Below, piece after piece: positions 53,434 through 64,000 of a DNA stretch of 64,000 nt; position 1 is the stretch's first letter; each line of letters opens with the position of its first letter. The notes under the pieces were generated by a model. The model saw only the letters and a program-made list of their open reading frames with translations, did no database searches and was not told the origin of the DNA. Origin of the DNA: Zarea fungicola (Eukaryota; Ascomycota; Sordariomycetes; Hypocreales; Cordycipitaceae); NCBI GenBank assembly GCA_900169235.1, contig FWCC01000043.1, positions 186,001 to 250,000 on the forward strand, given 5' to 3'. A program made the position numbers and the translations under genes.

Positions 53434-53924
53434 GGCGTTTGATGCGCGGCGCTATTCAATCTAAATTGTCCGTTGCATGGCACTAAGTTGCGAGGTGGTG
53501 TCCTGGTTCCTGGTGCCTGGCTACAGGCTGCCGATGCATATAGCGGGGTTTGATAGCTGTCGTAGCAAACGCAGTACTTCCTATGCAGCTCGCACTTTGG
53601 TTCTATCAAGATTGTATTTGAAAAGCATCTTTGTACCTTTATAAAACTTCTATTCAACAGCCAATTATTTACCACCCAACTGTTGAAGTCCCAGCAGCTT
53701 GTAGCCAAGGCCACCTATACTGTTGACACCCGCATAGAACAACGCCCCGATAAATCATTATGCTTATCTATGCATGGCTATGCCTCTTGATGCCGCCGCC
53801 TCTTGATAGACTATCTCGGGCCAGTCCGACACAGGTGATATGGAGATTGTGGTTTCCAGCACGAAGCATAGTACTATCAGTGGTAGATGCCCACGGTTCC
53901 GAAAGAAAACTGCTTGCATCCGAC
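53434..53924. promoter_or_regulatory. Divergent promoter of FAD oxidoreductase and Zn2Cys6 gene, GATA-rich
   Basis: HGATAR motifs at 53551-53556, 53748-53753, 53764-53769 (minus), 53804-53809 and 53811-53816 (minus). Four lie within 70 bp, pointing to GATA-factor control as in the permease promoter. Confidence 0.5.
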
Positions 53925-56341
53925 ATGGAGAATGCGATTGACCAAGCACTCCCGTCCGTGAATCCACGGCCCGCAAAGCGTCCCAGGGTCTTGGTCGCTT
54001 GTCAGCGCTGCAAAAGTCGGCGACAAAAGGTCAGTTTTCTCTAATACAGAAGTAATGCAAAAGTTCAGAGAAAATAGACTAACATGAAATGTGCACAAGT
54101 GTGATAACTCTAGTCCCGCATGTTCCAATTGCCATCGTGCCAATGTGACGTGTACATATACCACCACACAGGCGTATCCATCGTCGTATGTGAGGAAATT
54201 GGAAGAGCGTGTCCGCCAGCTTGAGGCAGACCACGCCACTGACGGGAATTCGCAATATTCCTCTGGTGGTGTATATGGTAGAAATACCGAAGCAGAAATA
54301 GCAACGCCAGCCCACAGGGTCGTCAACGATGTTGGCGAGGTCGGCGCAGGCGGCCTTGCACTTGGTCTTGGAGTCTTATCATCCTGTGCAGCCGCCGAAC
54401 CTCATTATTTTGGCTTCTCTGCCGGTCTTAGTCTTGCGCATTTTGTCCAAATAGCAATTGACTCGAATGGCAATTCGACAGACATTTCACTGCCCCTGCT
54501 TGCGGATCGTCCTTTCTCAAAACGGCCACCCAAAGCCAATGCTACATCAGCCGATCCTCCTTCATTTCAAACTGGAGCAGACTATCTTCGCGCATACACT
54601 TCTCTTGTTCACCCCTTATACCCATTTCTTAATATCGCAAAGCTGTGGAAACTACATGAAGATATTACAAAGCCGTCTGAAGACCAATCCGAGACTTTGC
54701 CGGAAAGGATTGATTTGACCATCTTGCATCTTGTATACGCCATCGGATCAAGATGTCTCCAACTACTCGGCAAACATCAGATCTCAAGTCGGGTGCCCGA
54801 CGGGCATTTCCTGCGGGCAATGGAAACCATCACCCAAGACCTCAAGTATACTAGTACCAAGTCCATCGAGGTGACGCTCCTTTTGGCCATACACTCAATG
54901 CGTTCCCCATATGGTAAGATTATACACTTCATAAAATGTAATAGCAAAAGGACAAGGCAAGAACTAATACGAACTGTCTTCCGTAGGGACCAGCGTTTGG
55001 CATCTGGCTGGTCTAGCCATCAGACAGTGCTTGGAGCTAGGACTTCACAAGCAGCGGGTAATAGACCATCACCATGCTGAGATTGACCAAAGTCGGAAAC
55101 GGCTATTTTGGAGTGCATACATATTTGAAAGAAAAACAGCCCTTGTACTCGGTCGGCCGTTTGCACTGGCAGACGAGGAAATTGAACTCGACTTACCTGC
55201 CGTCACGAATAAGGAACGTGACCAGGATGAATTTGTTCGGCAACGGCAAAACTTTAACCAAGAACCACAGAGGACACCTTTGAGTTTCCACATGTATCAT
55301 GTGCAACTCTACCAAATTCACACTCAAATTCGGCTCGCCTTGCATCATATCAGAAGGACCAGTTCTGAGCAGCAATCGCGTTCCACCACATCGGGGCTTC
55401 TCGATCAACTTGATCGATGGAGAGATGATGTGATTTCTACATTTCAAGAATCGCCGGCGCAAAGATCTACTCCTCAGCGACCGCCTTCAAATAGCTCCGA
55501 CGAACAAGATGCGACCGCTTCGAATGACGTGCAGCCACACCAATCCCACGACCGACCTGTGGATGTTGAGAAGAGTGAGCTGCTCCTAGAGTATCACAAA
55601 GCGCGTCGGTCATTGTTGCAGCCCTTGATGACGGAAAGCCGCCACAACTATCACTTTGATCCAGCCGATTACGCAGCATGCGCAGAGGCCTCCGGGCAAA
55701 TTTGTCAACTCTACCGCCGCCTGCATCGGCTATCACCCGTCCCCTTTACATTGCGAGATTTACACGCAGTCTTTGTCGCTGGCTTCACTCTTATCTACTG
55801 CGTCTGCACTTGTCCCGCGATTTATTCGGCGGAGCGCGTCAGTGACGTCGGGGCATGCTCTACTGTTTTGTACGTCATTACCGAGCAGTGGTCGAGTGCG
55901 AAGAAATATCGCGATGCGTTTGAGACGATTGCGGAGAAGATGATGGACTCGGCCCGACGATTTCAAGCCGAAAATAGCACAGCAACTGGTGTGTCAAGCG
56001 TCGCGCGACGTCAAAGAGATGCAGCTGGACAACAAGGGGGTAGCTTTGTGAAACTCTCAACAATAGAACAGTCTGGGAGGACTACTTTGAGCCATACACA
56101 AAACAGCTTCATCGAGGTTCACGAGAGTGCAGAAAATATGACGTATCGTGTCGCTGCCAATGTTGACGGCTGCGATCAGTCCACCTCCCTGGACAACCAG
56201 GGCACGGCTTCATCCTTGCTCTCTGGGAGTGGAGCCTTGGAATCTGATGGCATGGGTTTGGAGCTGGATTCGGAATTTTCTGACATTGGGAAGCTTCTCT
56301 CACTTGAAGGCCTCGATTGGTTTTCGGGAGCTGTACTTTGA
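53925..56341 (+). CDS. Zn2Cys6 transcription factor with fungal_trans domain
   Basis: Three exons (53925-54029, 54100-54913, 54987-56341) give 757 aa. The zinc cluster is split by intron 1: CQRCKSRRQK then CDNSSPACSNCHRANVTC. A coiled coil follows directly (YVRKLEERVRQLEAD). The middle homology region is complete: YPFLNIAKLWKLHED, YGTSVWHLAGLAIRQCLELG, SRKRLFWSAYIFERKTALVL and GRPFALADEEIELDLP. The C-terminal 300 residues are Ser/Gln-rich. It is divergent from the FAD oxidoreductase and at the right border of the presumed hydantoin cluster, so it may be its pathway activator alongside the one at 40180-42115. Confidence 0.92.
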
Positions 56342-56956
56342 GACCTCGGGAGCTGACAGATTCGCGTCTAGACTATCATGCATGGCTTCAATTCCATGAG
56401 TTAGACTTGATTAATGTTTTCGTTTCAAGTTGACCTGATAAATGAAAGCATCGAGCTTTCAATGGGATACCCCAGCATGGAATACCTTCTAGAGGCTCTA
56501 GATAAAGATCTGATACAACAGTCAAGTGGGCACAGAGTATTGGCTCTTGGCAAGCTTGGCCGCGTGCAAAAGTATTTAAACTCCTTCAAGGCTGGAATAC
56601 TTTCGCGGAAAAAGGCGTCCTGCTGCATTAACTGCCTATATGTCGTCACAAGGCCATTGAGGCTAAGACAGTCCTACCACATCAAGCCCAACATCTTCTG
56701 AAATCGCGTAGCTTTGAAGACAGGAATCGCCTCCTATCAAAGTAAATAAATTATCCTGTCGCGATAACTGTATACTGAAATAAACTTTATATGTTGTAAA
56801 ACCAGTCACAATGTCCAACAGACCACACAACAGGGCCGGGGTGAGGCTGCAGCACTCGCTCACAGAGTCAGCAATGTATCCGCAACTGTGCTCAAATAGA
56901 AGCCTACACTAGCCTGCATATTTCTTCAGAAATCTCGACTGCTGACTATGGACGCA
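56342..56956. other. Intergenic, no gene seen
   Basis: Convergent 3' flanks of the Zn2Cys6 gene and the coiled-coil gene. Small ORFs only. Confidence 0.55.
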
Positions 56957-58435
56957 TCAGTGGTGGGCAAAAGTTACTACCTGGGCCTTTTCAAGAACGA
57001 GTTCTCCTTCACTCTGGTACTTGGGACGTTTGACCAACGCACCAAATAGGGCAAAGCAAACTTCTCGACCCATGTCGTTATCGTTACCGTTAAAAACTGC
57101 ATATCCTTCCGCCCAGTCTTCAACCCCGGCAAGATCTGTCCCCTCTCTTGGCACCCAGCACTCATAGCTTTCGTGTGAGCTGCGCATTCGAAGTTGCAAG
57201 CTAGCGGCATCTTGACAGAGCTGCAAAATTCGCTTGCGCAGCTTTTCCAAATCGGAATCCGACAGATCCTCGACGGTGAAGCGCTCGAAACGGCGAAAAA
57301 TCTTTCCTGCAAACTCGGCTCCCGGATTCTGCGTTAGGCGGCCGAGGCGAATACACTTCAATGTAGCAACCCTCCAGTCTGCAATGGCTTCTTCATCGAC
57401 TACCGAGAAAGTTAGAAGGTTAGGCGTTGCCGATGGAGTTCAGTTTCCACACACCTCCTCGATGCTGTACTTCGCTCTCAAAATCACTTAGATTTGCCTC
57501 CATACGCCGAAATACGGCAGCCTCGCGGCTAGTCATTTCACCGCTAGATAACCCGAAATAATTTCCACCAAAAAAGTATTGATTAAGATGCTCAAACATA
57601 TGCTTCCTCATCAGTAGCTGCCGTTCTTTTCGTGGCACTGTATGCCACTGCTCGAGGAGTTCTTCGCTCTCCTTTTGCTCAGCTACCCAAGGACGCCGAT
57701 TATTGCTACTGGTCGCATAGAGAGGACTTTTTGCCAGACGCTGAACTTCCTCTCTGATGTTTCGAAAAGAACGAGCGAGGTCGCTATCATAAAACTGTTC
57801 GCCTTGTGTCTTGTCGAGAATTTTGTCTAACAACTTCTGTTCTCGCTCTTTTACCTTTCGAAGCTCGCCATGTGCAAAGTGCACCTCATTTTCTAATACA
57901 GCGACTCTATCTTTCAATGCTGCCATTTCTCGCATGTCTTCTCTTTGGTGTAGATTTGTTGCTTGTTCCACACTCTGCATCTCGTCATGTTAGCGCTATG
58001 ACACTTTTGCTGGTTCATTGACGGATGGCCATGAGTTTACCTTGACAGCTTCATCAAGTGGATTTAGCATTGCCGAAGAAGGGGATTCCATTATTGTGTC
58101 ACTTGAGTCATCACCTCCTGTCGAGGTGGTGGGCATCTACGAACCGCGGTCAGCAGAGTTTTACTACTCGATGGCGGCCTTCCTACAGCGTCTTGAACTG
58201 GTGAGACGGGTGATTTTTTTATTTCTCGAGACTTCAGAACACCCTCATCATAGTCAGTAGCGTCACTGCCATCTAAACGGCGATGGGCTACTGCAGCTTT
58301 TTGAATAGAGCCATGCCGGGTCATTCCTGCTTCAATGGAGCCGCTGCTTCCGCTGTTTCTATCTTCTCTGGCAGTGGCTGACGAGAGAGGTGTAGTCCGT
58401 GAGAAGAGGCGCCTAGTGGAAAAAAAGTTGTCCAT
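56957..58435 (-). CDS. Coiled-coil protein of unknown function
   Basis: Four exons by eye (58168-58435, 58041-58117, 57455-57974, 56957-57399) join to 435 aa; the first splice has two possible acceptors in the same frame. The N-terminal 130 residues are Ser/Arg-rich and probably disordered. Then comes a heptad-like coiled coil (MAALKDRVAVLENEVHFAHG, then VKEREQKLLDKILDK). The rest is helical and acidic, with WHTVPRKERQLLMRKHMF, FGGNYFGLSS and FRRFERFTVEDLSDSDLEKL. I do not recognise a family. It is head-to-head with an Hsp70-like gene 367 bp away, so the two may be co-expressed. Confidence 0.75.
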
Positions 58436-58802
58436 GGTAGGTTGTTGCTTAGTATCGCAAGTTGTGCAACCAAGGAGAAGTTTGATTTCTTTATTTTTTA
58501 TTGCTCAGTCCTGCTCCTCATCCTTTACGACGACAACCCCACTTGTGTGCTGCCTACCCATGCACATGCATGCATGGGCACCACCTGGTCATTTCCCTAT
58601 TACCTCTCGTTGCCTGAACCTGTAGAAAGAGGGGTAACAAGAGAGTCCGCAATTTTCTTTTCGTGAGTTGTACGTGTAGTATGTATGGTGAAGTACTGAA
58701 GCACGAGACGTTGACTTACACAGCTGTTCTTAGCTTGACCATATACAAGAAATTGCAAAATATTGTTGCAACATCCCCGTCCAAAGTATTTCTTTTTAAG
58801 AC
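58436..58802. promoter_or_regulatory. Divergent promoter of coiled-coil and Hsp70-like genes
   Basis: 367 bp between two start codons. No heat-shock element is obvious to me; a CATGCATGCATG-like stretch lies near 58560-58577. Confidence 0.35.
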
Positions 58803-61231
58803 ATGGATGACTCTCTGATGCTAGCTGGCAGCAAGCTCGCCAGCATGAACTTGTCTGAGACTTCAGCAAAGCGCTTGATCCTCGCCATCGATTTTGGAAC
58901 GACATATTCCGGAGTTGCATATTGTTTCCCTGAACAACAGGATGCCAAACCATACGTGGTAGAAAGTTGGCCTGGTGCGTTCATTTACCTCTGGTTCGGC
59001 TTTTGGCAGGCGTACTGAAATTCGGGTCAGGCAATCGAGGTCTCAAAACGCCCAAGATTCAGACAGTGGTCGTGTACGAGAAAGATGACGTGACTAATTT
59101 CAACTGGGGAGCGCTCGTCAAAACACCAAACGACAGTATTATTGGCATAAAATTGCTTCTGGATCCAGAGCAGGCGCTGCCTTCACATGTTCCGTCAAGT
59201 AATGTGAAAAAAATAATTAAGGGGCTTCCGAAATCGCCGCAAAAAATAGCTACAGATTTTCTGCGTGCTCTTCATGCTCATGCCAAAACAGAGATAGCGA
59301 CAAAAATCGCAGGGACTGATCTAGACTCGTATGACATTGATTATGTCATGTCAGGTGAGTGCAGCCTTTTTAGCCTGTGGGTGACTCTGTACTTACTGAG
59401 ATGATCAGTTCCCGCCGTATGGTCCGATGCTGCGAAAAATGCAACTTTGACGGTAAGCGCTGCTTCATTTCACTTTGCAAGATCAAGCTTTCTGTAAACT
59501 ACGCGAATGGTATTGGTGTGGACTCTAACTCGGTTTATAGGCAGCCAAGGAGGCAGGAATTTTCCCCGTTACCCTGATCAAAGAGCCTGAAGCGGCTGCG
59601 CTGTATACGATTCGAGAACAGTCCTTCGAGCTCCAGCCTCAGGATGTCATTGTCATTTGCGACGCTGGCGGTGGTACCGTTGACTTGGTGTCGTACGAAG
59701 TTGAGCAAACCTCGCCGACTCTGCTGGTGAAGGAGATTGTTCCGGGGACGGGTGCTCAATCCTCTTTCGGTAACAGTTGAGCGGTTGTGCTAACCTTGGT
59801 TACTAGGTGGGATGGTCGGGTCATTGGCCTTGAACAAACGATTTGCTGCTTTCCTCGAGGACATTATCCCTGACGACAGATGGAATGAATTCAAATCAAG
59901 TCGGGCTTTTTTTGATGCGCGTGCTACATTCGAAGATGGTGTCAAGAAGGACTTTATGGGAGACCCAGACAAAGAATATTACATCCGCCTCCGTGGAGCC
60001 GGACTGGATGACGACCCGGAAAATGGTCTACAGGATGACGAGTGGTGCATGGAAGCGTAAGTGTCTACTTCAGAGTGGCTTTTGCTTGCTAATTTTCCAA
60101 CTCATCTGATAGAGACACTGTGGCAAAAGTTTTTGAGCCTGTCGTAGCGGACATATTGAAGCTGATTCGCGATCAAGTGCAGTCGGTTCAACTAAAGAAG
60201 AAAAACGTAAAGGTACGCCGCAAGCTGACAAACTTGACCTAATGCCACGAAATTAATGAAAAACATCCAACTTACTTCCTCCAGGCAATTTTTCTTGTCG
60301 GGGGGTTTGGAGAGAGTCGCTACTTGCTGGATCGGGTACAAAAAGACAACGAAACCATTAAAGTGGCTCAGCCGACTGATGCATGGGCAGCCATCGCTAA
60401 GTAACTATGACTATGATTTCGGCTTCCAATTTAGCCATGGAAATACCAAAATCCCATACTAATCATCTCCTATTACAGGGGCGCTGCCTTGTCAAAGCTA
60501 ACCAACAGTGCCGTCGTCACGAGTATTTCGGCCGTGCGGCATTACGGAGTTGAAGCTGCTGCCATTTTTGACCCACGAACTGACAAGAGGCAAGAAACGC
60601 TCGTGGACGAATTTGATGGAAAAATTCGAGTGCTTCGAGTAAGAAAGCTATGTTCCACAAATGATCAAGAAACTGAAACTCTAGCAGATGAATTGGCATA
60701 TCAAGATTGGCGACAATATTGGCAGGGCTGAGAAAATCAAGCTGTCATTCTGTAGATCGTTTCCGCTATTCTATCAAAAAGATGATCTAATCTTCTCGGA
60801 GTATTTGTATGATTCGGAAGACAGGTGAGTCGAAATCTTGGTTCCGGGCTCCTCTATTCTGGACAGTGGCCTGACCAGCACATAGATATGCGCCATTGCA
60901 CAGATCGAGAGCTCAAAGAGTCAAGACCAATTGCATTTTGGTTGCCAACCTTCAAAATGTAGACAAGTCCTACTTTGTTCAAAAAATTGGACCGCCCAAG
61001 GCATCTCCCGCACAATCAACAGATCTTGTTCTGGCAAAGCCAGAGCATTCCGCTCTTGGCGTGCCTTAGTAAGTTGCCTGGTTTACGTTCTGATATGTCA
61101 ATTGCTAAGGAAACCACAGCTGGACGATAGATTATGACTTGGTCATATCTTTTAAGTCAGCCCTTATGACCTTTTCTTTAGAGATCGACGGGAAAACCAT
61201 CGGATCTGTTGAGGCCCAGTTTAGACATTAA
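58803..61231 (+). CDS. Hsp70-like ATPase, HSPA12-type
   Basis: Eleven exons (58803-58974, 59031-59354, 59409-59452, 59541-59751, 59807-60056, 60113-60212, 60285-60400, 60479-60638, 60688-60824, 60886-61068, 61120-61231) join to 602 aa with an open frame throughout. Actin/Hsp70 ATPase marks: phosphate 1 AIDFGTTYSGVAY, connect-1 EAGIFPVTLIKEPEAAAL, phosphate 2 VIVICDAGGGTVDL, adenosine loop IFLVGGFGESRYLLDRV. A shortened C-terminal part replaces the usual substrate-binding domain, as in the HSPA12 group that is expanded in filamentous fungi. Function there is poorly known. The many short exons are normal for this group. Cytosolic; no signal peptide or EEVD end. Confidence 0.88.
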
Positions 61232-63086
61232 CTCGTCGGCCAGAGTGACAATGCCTCTGGTACGCAGTCTGCGTCAAAACCCTTCTGTACAGAAAAGGCA
61301 TCCACAAAATTGCCAACCGACGAGGAATTTCGTGTTTATTAGCGTTGCTATAACATACTTGGATTCTGTCGCTCTATACTAAGGCATTGTCGACAGTAAG
61401 GCTTTTTTTTTTTTAACTAGGCAACATTCATTTACGCAACAGCACAGCAATCTATGCCTCCCTGCTTACGTTACGCTAAGGTGGCAATGCAGTGCCATTT
61501 CTGGTGGAACCGATTCGAGTGGTTTTTATCTCAGTAGATTAATTTTAAATCTTTATTTTGGAATCCCAACTATGTACGACTTATACGCCTGCCATGTAAA
61601 TGTTAGCCGGCCAGAAACTCTTCTGTAGCCGGCCCTAGCAGCCCAACCATGCGAACGCCCCTAAAGTTCGAGGCAGAGGGTTCAGAGAAATCTCCAGTGA
61701 TGATTAATGAACAGTACCGGCACTTTCAACTAGTTATAGGGCTTTGTTCTCCTGTGCACTGGAAATTTTGGGCGGAGAAAATCTGCGCGATGGCCTATTC
61801 AGGCTGTTGTGATTATCCTCATTAAGCCTCGGAACACATATGAAGACCATATTCTGTTTCTATTGAGAGCAATGCATACCCTCATTACAAGAGCCCATAT
61901 ATAGGAGACAACTAATCACCTTAAAAAGTAAAGTCTTCACTAAAAAACATTGTAGTAGCCGGTGTATATAATTCAGATTAGCTCCATATCAGGCACATAC
62001 GACCATAGATAGCAGAAAACTCGGGATCCCGTCCGCTCTCCCATAGATAAGCTGCTAATCGGCAGATTAGTAGTTGGGTCNNACCGGCTGTTGTATGTTT
62101 TTTTGACATTTCATTCTTTTTGTCTTTTGCGAGGTTTTGTTTTGTATGTTGGTGAAGGGTTCAAGTTTGAAATTTAGCTGCAGAGGGAGTGGTGTACTAA
62201 ATGCAGCCACACAAAGCTAGACTCTGCAACCTCGCCTGCTTTTATAAACCAATATAGTAGTTACTCTTGGTGCAACTGCCTAAAACACATTGTATTCCAC
62301 AATAACATCTCTGTATCAAAACTTCCCAAAGATATGATTTGAAATGCACTCGTAAACCTCTGTTATATGTACGATGATGACTATTACAGTTAATACTTGA
62401 GTTTCGCAATGGTGCAACTAACTAGTGCAGAAGGATCAGTAGCTAAAAATGCTCCTTTTCATGCTGGGGCTTTAGTAAGAAGTGGCCTGGATACGTCGTC
62501 GCTGAAGCGTTTCAGTACAAGTCTGGGACGAAGTTGCGTAGCAGCCTTCTTATTCCAACCCTTAAAATGCCTTTACGGCGATAAGATTAAGCCAGCAGAA
62601 AAGCGACGCTTTCTATTTATGCATAACTAATTAAATTAAGTAACTAACGCTAAAAACATAGTACTAAACTAGTACCTTGCAGCTCTAGCCTCAGCTCGTG
62701 ATAGTCAAAGTAGTGCTCTCTTCAGTTAGTCTACTTCGGATGAACATGTCGAGCTCGTATTACTAGTTAGTTCGAGAAAACCTGCCACACAGGCAATGCA
62801 CAAGACAATGCGAAGGAGTCCTCTGGTGGCGTTTATCCATAATTTCTTATGACCTATCCGAGCTTCGCAACCCCTGAACTCGTATAAACTATGGCTAAGA
62901 CCTCGTTAGGTTTCTGTTGCTAAATTTCGGCCCTTCGTACGTTCGCATTATCAGGTAAGTGGCCCTTATATCCCTTGCTTCCCACAATCTTGAACTAGTT
63001 GCCAACATGGAAAACGCTATTGAATCCAAGAAAAATAGCATACGGACAGCCGTCAACAGTGATTTTTTTATCGAAATTGGCCAGAA
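61232..63086. other. AT-rich island with assembly gap (NN at 62081-62082)
   Basis: About 1.85 kb with high A/T, stops in all frames and no recognisable gene. Shares the 15-mer TAGCCGGCCCTAGCA (61626-61640) with the AT-rich island at 39.5-40.2 kb. The two Ns mark an assembly gap of unknown size. Likely degraded repeat DNA, possibly RIP-affected. Confidence 0.5.
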
Positions 63087-63755
63087 ATGCACCAGCAGAC
63101 GCGCCGGCAACATCGACTTGTCTCACTTGATTTCGATGGCAAGATGGTGCGGCAACCGCCACAGACCAAGAAGTGGAAAGTGATGAAATGTGCAATTTAC
63201 GCCGTGTCACTAATTATATGTATTTTTGGCATCGGTTTTACCTTTTCGCTTCTAAGAAAACGCAGCAGTTTCCATGGTTATTCCTTGGATGAGCTCAACT
63301 TCTACTACAATCCTGCAGTGGAAGTTGCGCCTGTGGTAGGCGACGCATACCCGACTGCCAATTTAAAAACTGCTAATCATATTTTTCAGTTTATAATTGC
63401 ATTCATCTGCAATGGTGCTGAGATCCTGATGCCTTGTTTTCGCAAATGTACAATTGGCATACACCCCGGCATTCTCGTAGGCGTTTCACTATGCCTCTGG
63501 ATGACGAGTCTCATTTTGGGCACGCTGTTTGTCCTTCAAATCCCGCCCGGTCGCGACCCCCATGACTACGGCGGTGAGTGCAATAACGGCAAGCCCAATG
63601 AAATAATCAACACCGACGTTGACTGCTCGCAACGTCGTTGGCCGATTGAATTTGTTGCAGTCGCCGCATTGACTGTCCTTTTGTCGTCGGCTGAGTTTCT
63701 CATTTTTGTGACTGCATGTGTGGATACACATGCTCGAAGGAAGTGGAAGGAGTAA
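63087..63755 (+). CDS. Small four-TM membrane protein, MARVEL-like topology
   Basis: Single exon, 222 aa. Hydrophobic helices at about residues 34-56, 98-118, 127-151 and 187-211 with a basic cytosolic N-terminus (QTRRQHR; QTKKWKVMK) and basic end (HARRKWKE). The loop between helices 3 and 4 has two Cys (GECNNG, VDCSQ) that could pair. Four helices and small size fit MARVEL-type or similar fungal membrane proteins; no sequence motif allows a firm family. Lies just beyond the AT-rich island, near the right edge of the window. Confidence 0.7.
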   Translation: MHQQTRRQHRLVSLDFDGKMVRQPPQTKKWKVMKCAIYAVSLIICIFGIGFTFSLLRKRSSFHGYSLDELNFYYNPAVEVAPVVGDAYPTANLKTANHIFQFIIAFICNGAEILMPCFRKCTIGIHPGILVGVSLCLWMTSLILGTLFVLQIPPGRDPHDYGGECNNGKPNEIINTDVDCSQRRWPIEFVAVAALTVLLSSAEFLIFVTACVDTHARRKWKE

Positions 63756-64000
63756 CTGCGTCGCCGTAGGCCATGGTATATACTGTTTCTGAATTGAGCT
63801 AGCTTTGAGATTGCTCATCATGTCCTACTATGGAACCACCAGAACCATTGTAGCTGGCTCAAATACTCCATGATGCTACTTTATTAATTTTTTCCAGTTT
63901 CAGACAAGTTAGTTCTGGCTGCTGGCGCTTGTATATGACGCCTATCCGTCGAAGACAACGGGGGTACGACATGAAAGATCAGTCGGGGTGGCAGGTTACC

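Noticed and set aside
58975..59009. 35-nt intron in the Hsp70-like gene
   Set aside because: Too short for a fungal intron; a later acceptor at 59030 keeps the same frame and gives a 56-nt intron.

Overview
The window is nuclear DNA of a filamentous ascomycete (Pezizomycotina). Genes are interrupted by short introns, mostly 45-120 nt, with GTRNGT-like donors, CTRAC-like branch points and occasional GC-AG borders. There are many Zn2Cys6 regulators, a fungal-type ATP sulfurylase with a C-terminal APS-kinase-like domain, and a TRP/Flc membrane protein. Protein style suggests Sordariomycetes, probably Hypocreales; that placement is inference. An assembly gap (NN) lies at 62081-62082.

Left part (1-18.5 kb, mostly tightly spaced). 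A truncated Zn2Cys6-family regulator runs off the left edge. It is followed by a secreted feruloyl-esterase/PHB-depolymerase-like esterase, an alpha/beta hydrolase, the tRNA Um44 methyltransferase Trm44 (minus strand) and a large RS-rich fungal protein. Then comes a minus-strand run of four genes that may form a small oxidative cluster: a Zn2Cys6 regulator, an NAD(P)H-dependent FMN reductase, a second (acr-2-like) Zn2Cys6 regulator and a BBE-type FAD oxidase.

Middle part (18.5-39 kb, gene-poor with conserved genes). It holds an F-box/ankyrin protein, ATP sulfurylase (six-kb flanks almost gene-free), the Flc/TRP-like membrane protein, an arginase-family protein with an altered metal site, and a fungal transcription-factor-like protein lacking a zinc cluster. 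Stretches of 2.9-4 kb here show no convincing gene.

Right part (40.2-61.2 kb) is the most interesting. Between two AT-rich islands (39.5-40.2 kb and 61.2-63 kb) lies an apparent hydantoin/dihydropyrimidine utilisation cluster. Its members are a Zn2Cys6 regulator, a hydantoinase/dihydropyrimidinase, an NCS1 permease of the Fur/Mhp1 type, a second divergent hydantoinase, an Asp/Glu/hydantoin-racemase-superfamily protein with a single catalytic cysteine, an FAD/NAD(P)-binding oxidoreductase and another Zn2Cys6 regulator. The divergent promoters inside it are crowded with HGATAR (AreA/GATA) motifs, which fits nitrogen-catabolite control. The permease would import a cyclic ureide, the hydantoinases would open the ring, and the racemase-family enzyme would act on a product or substrate stereocentre or carboxylate. 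No N-carbamoylase is seen. The island ends with a divergent pair, a coiled-coil protein of unknown function and an HSPA12-like Hsp70, followed by an AT-rich stretch and a small four-TM membrane protein.

Gene models with introns were spliced by eye. In every model that is complete in the window, the joined length is a multiple of three and the reading frame stays open, but the joins have no transcript support.
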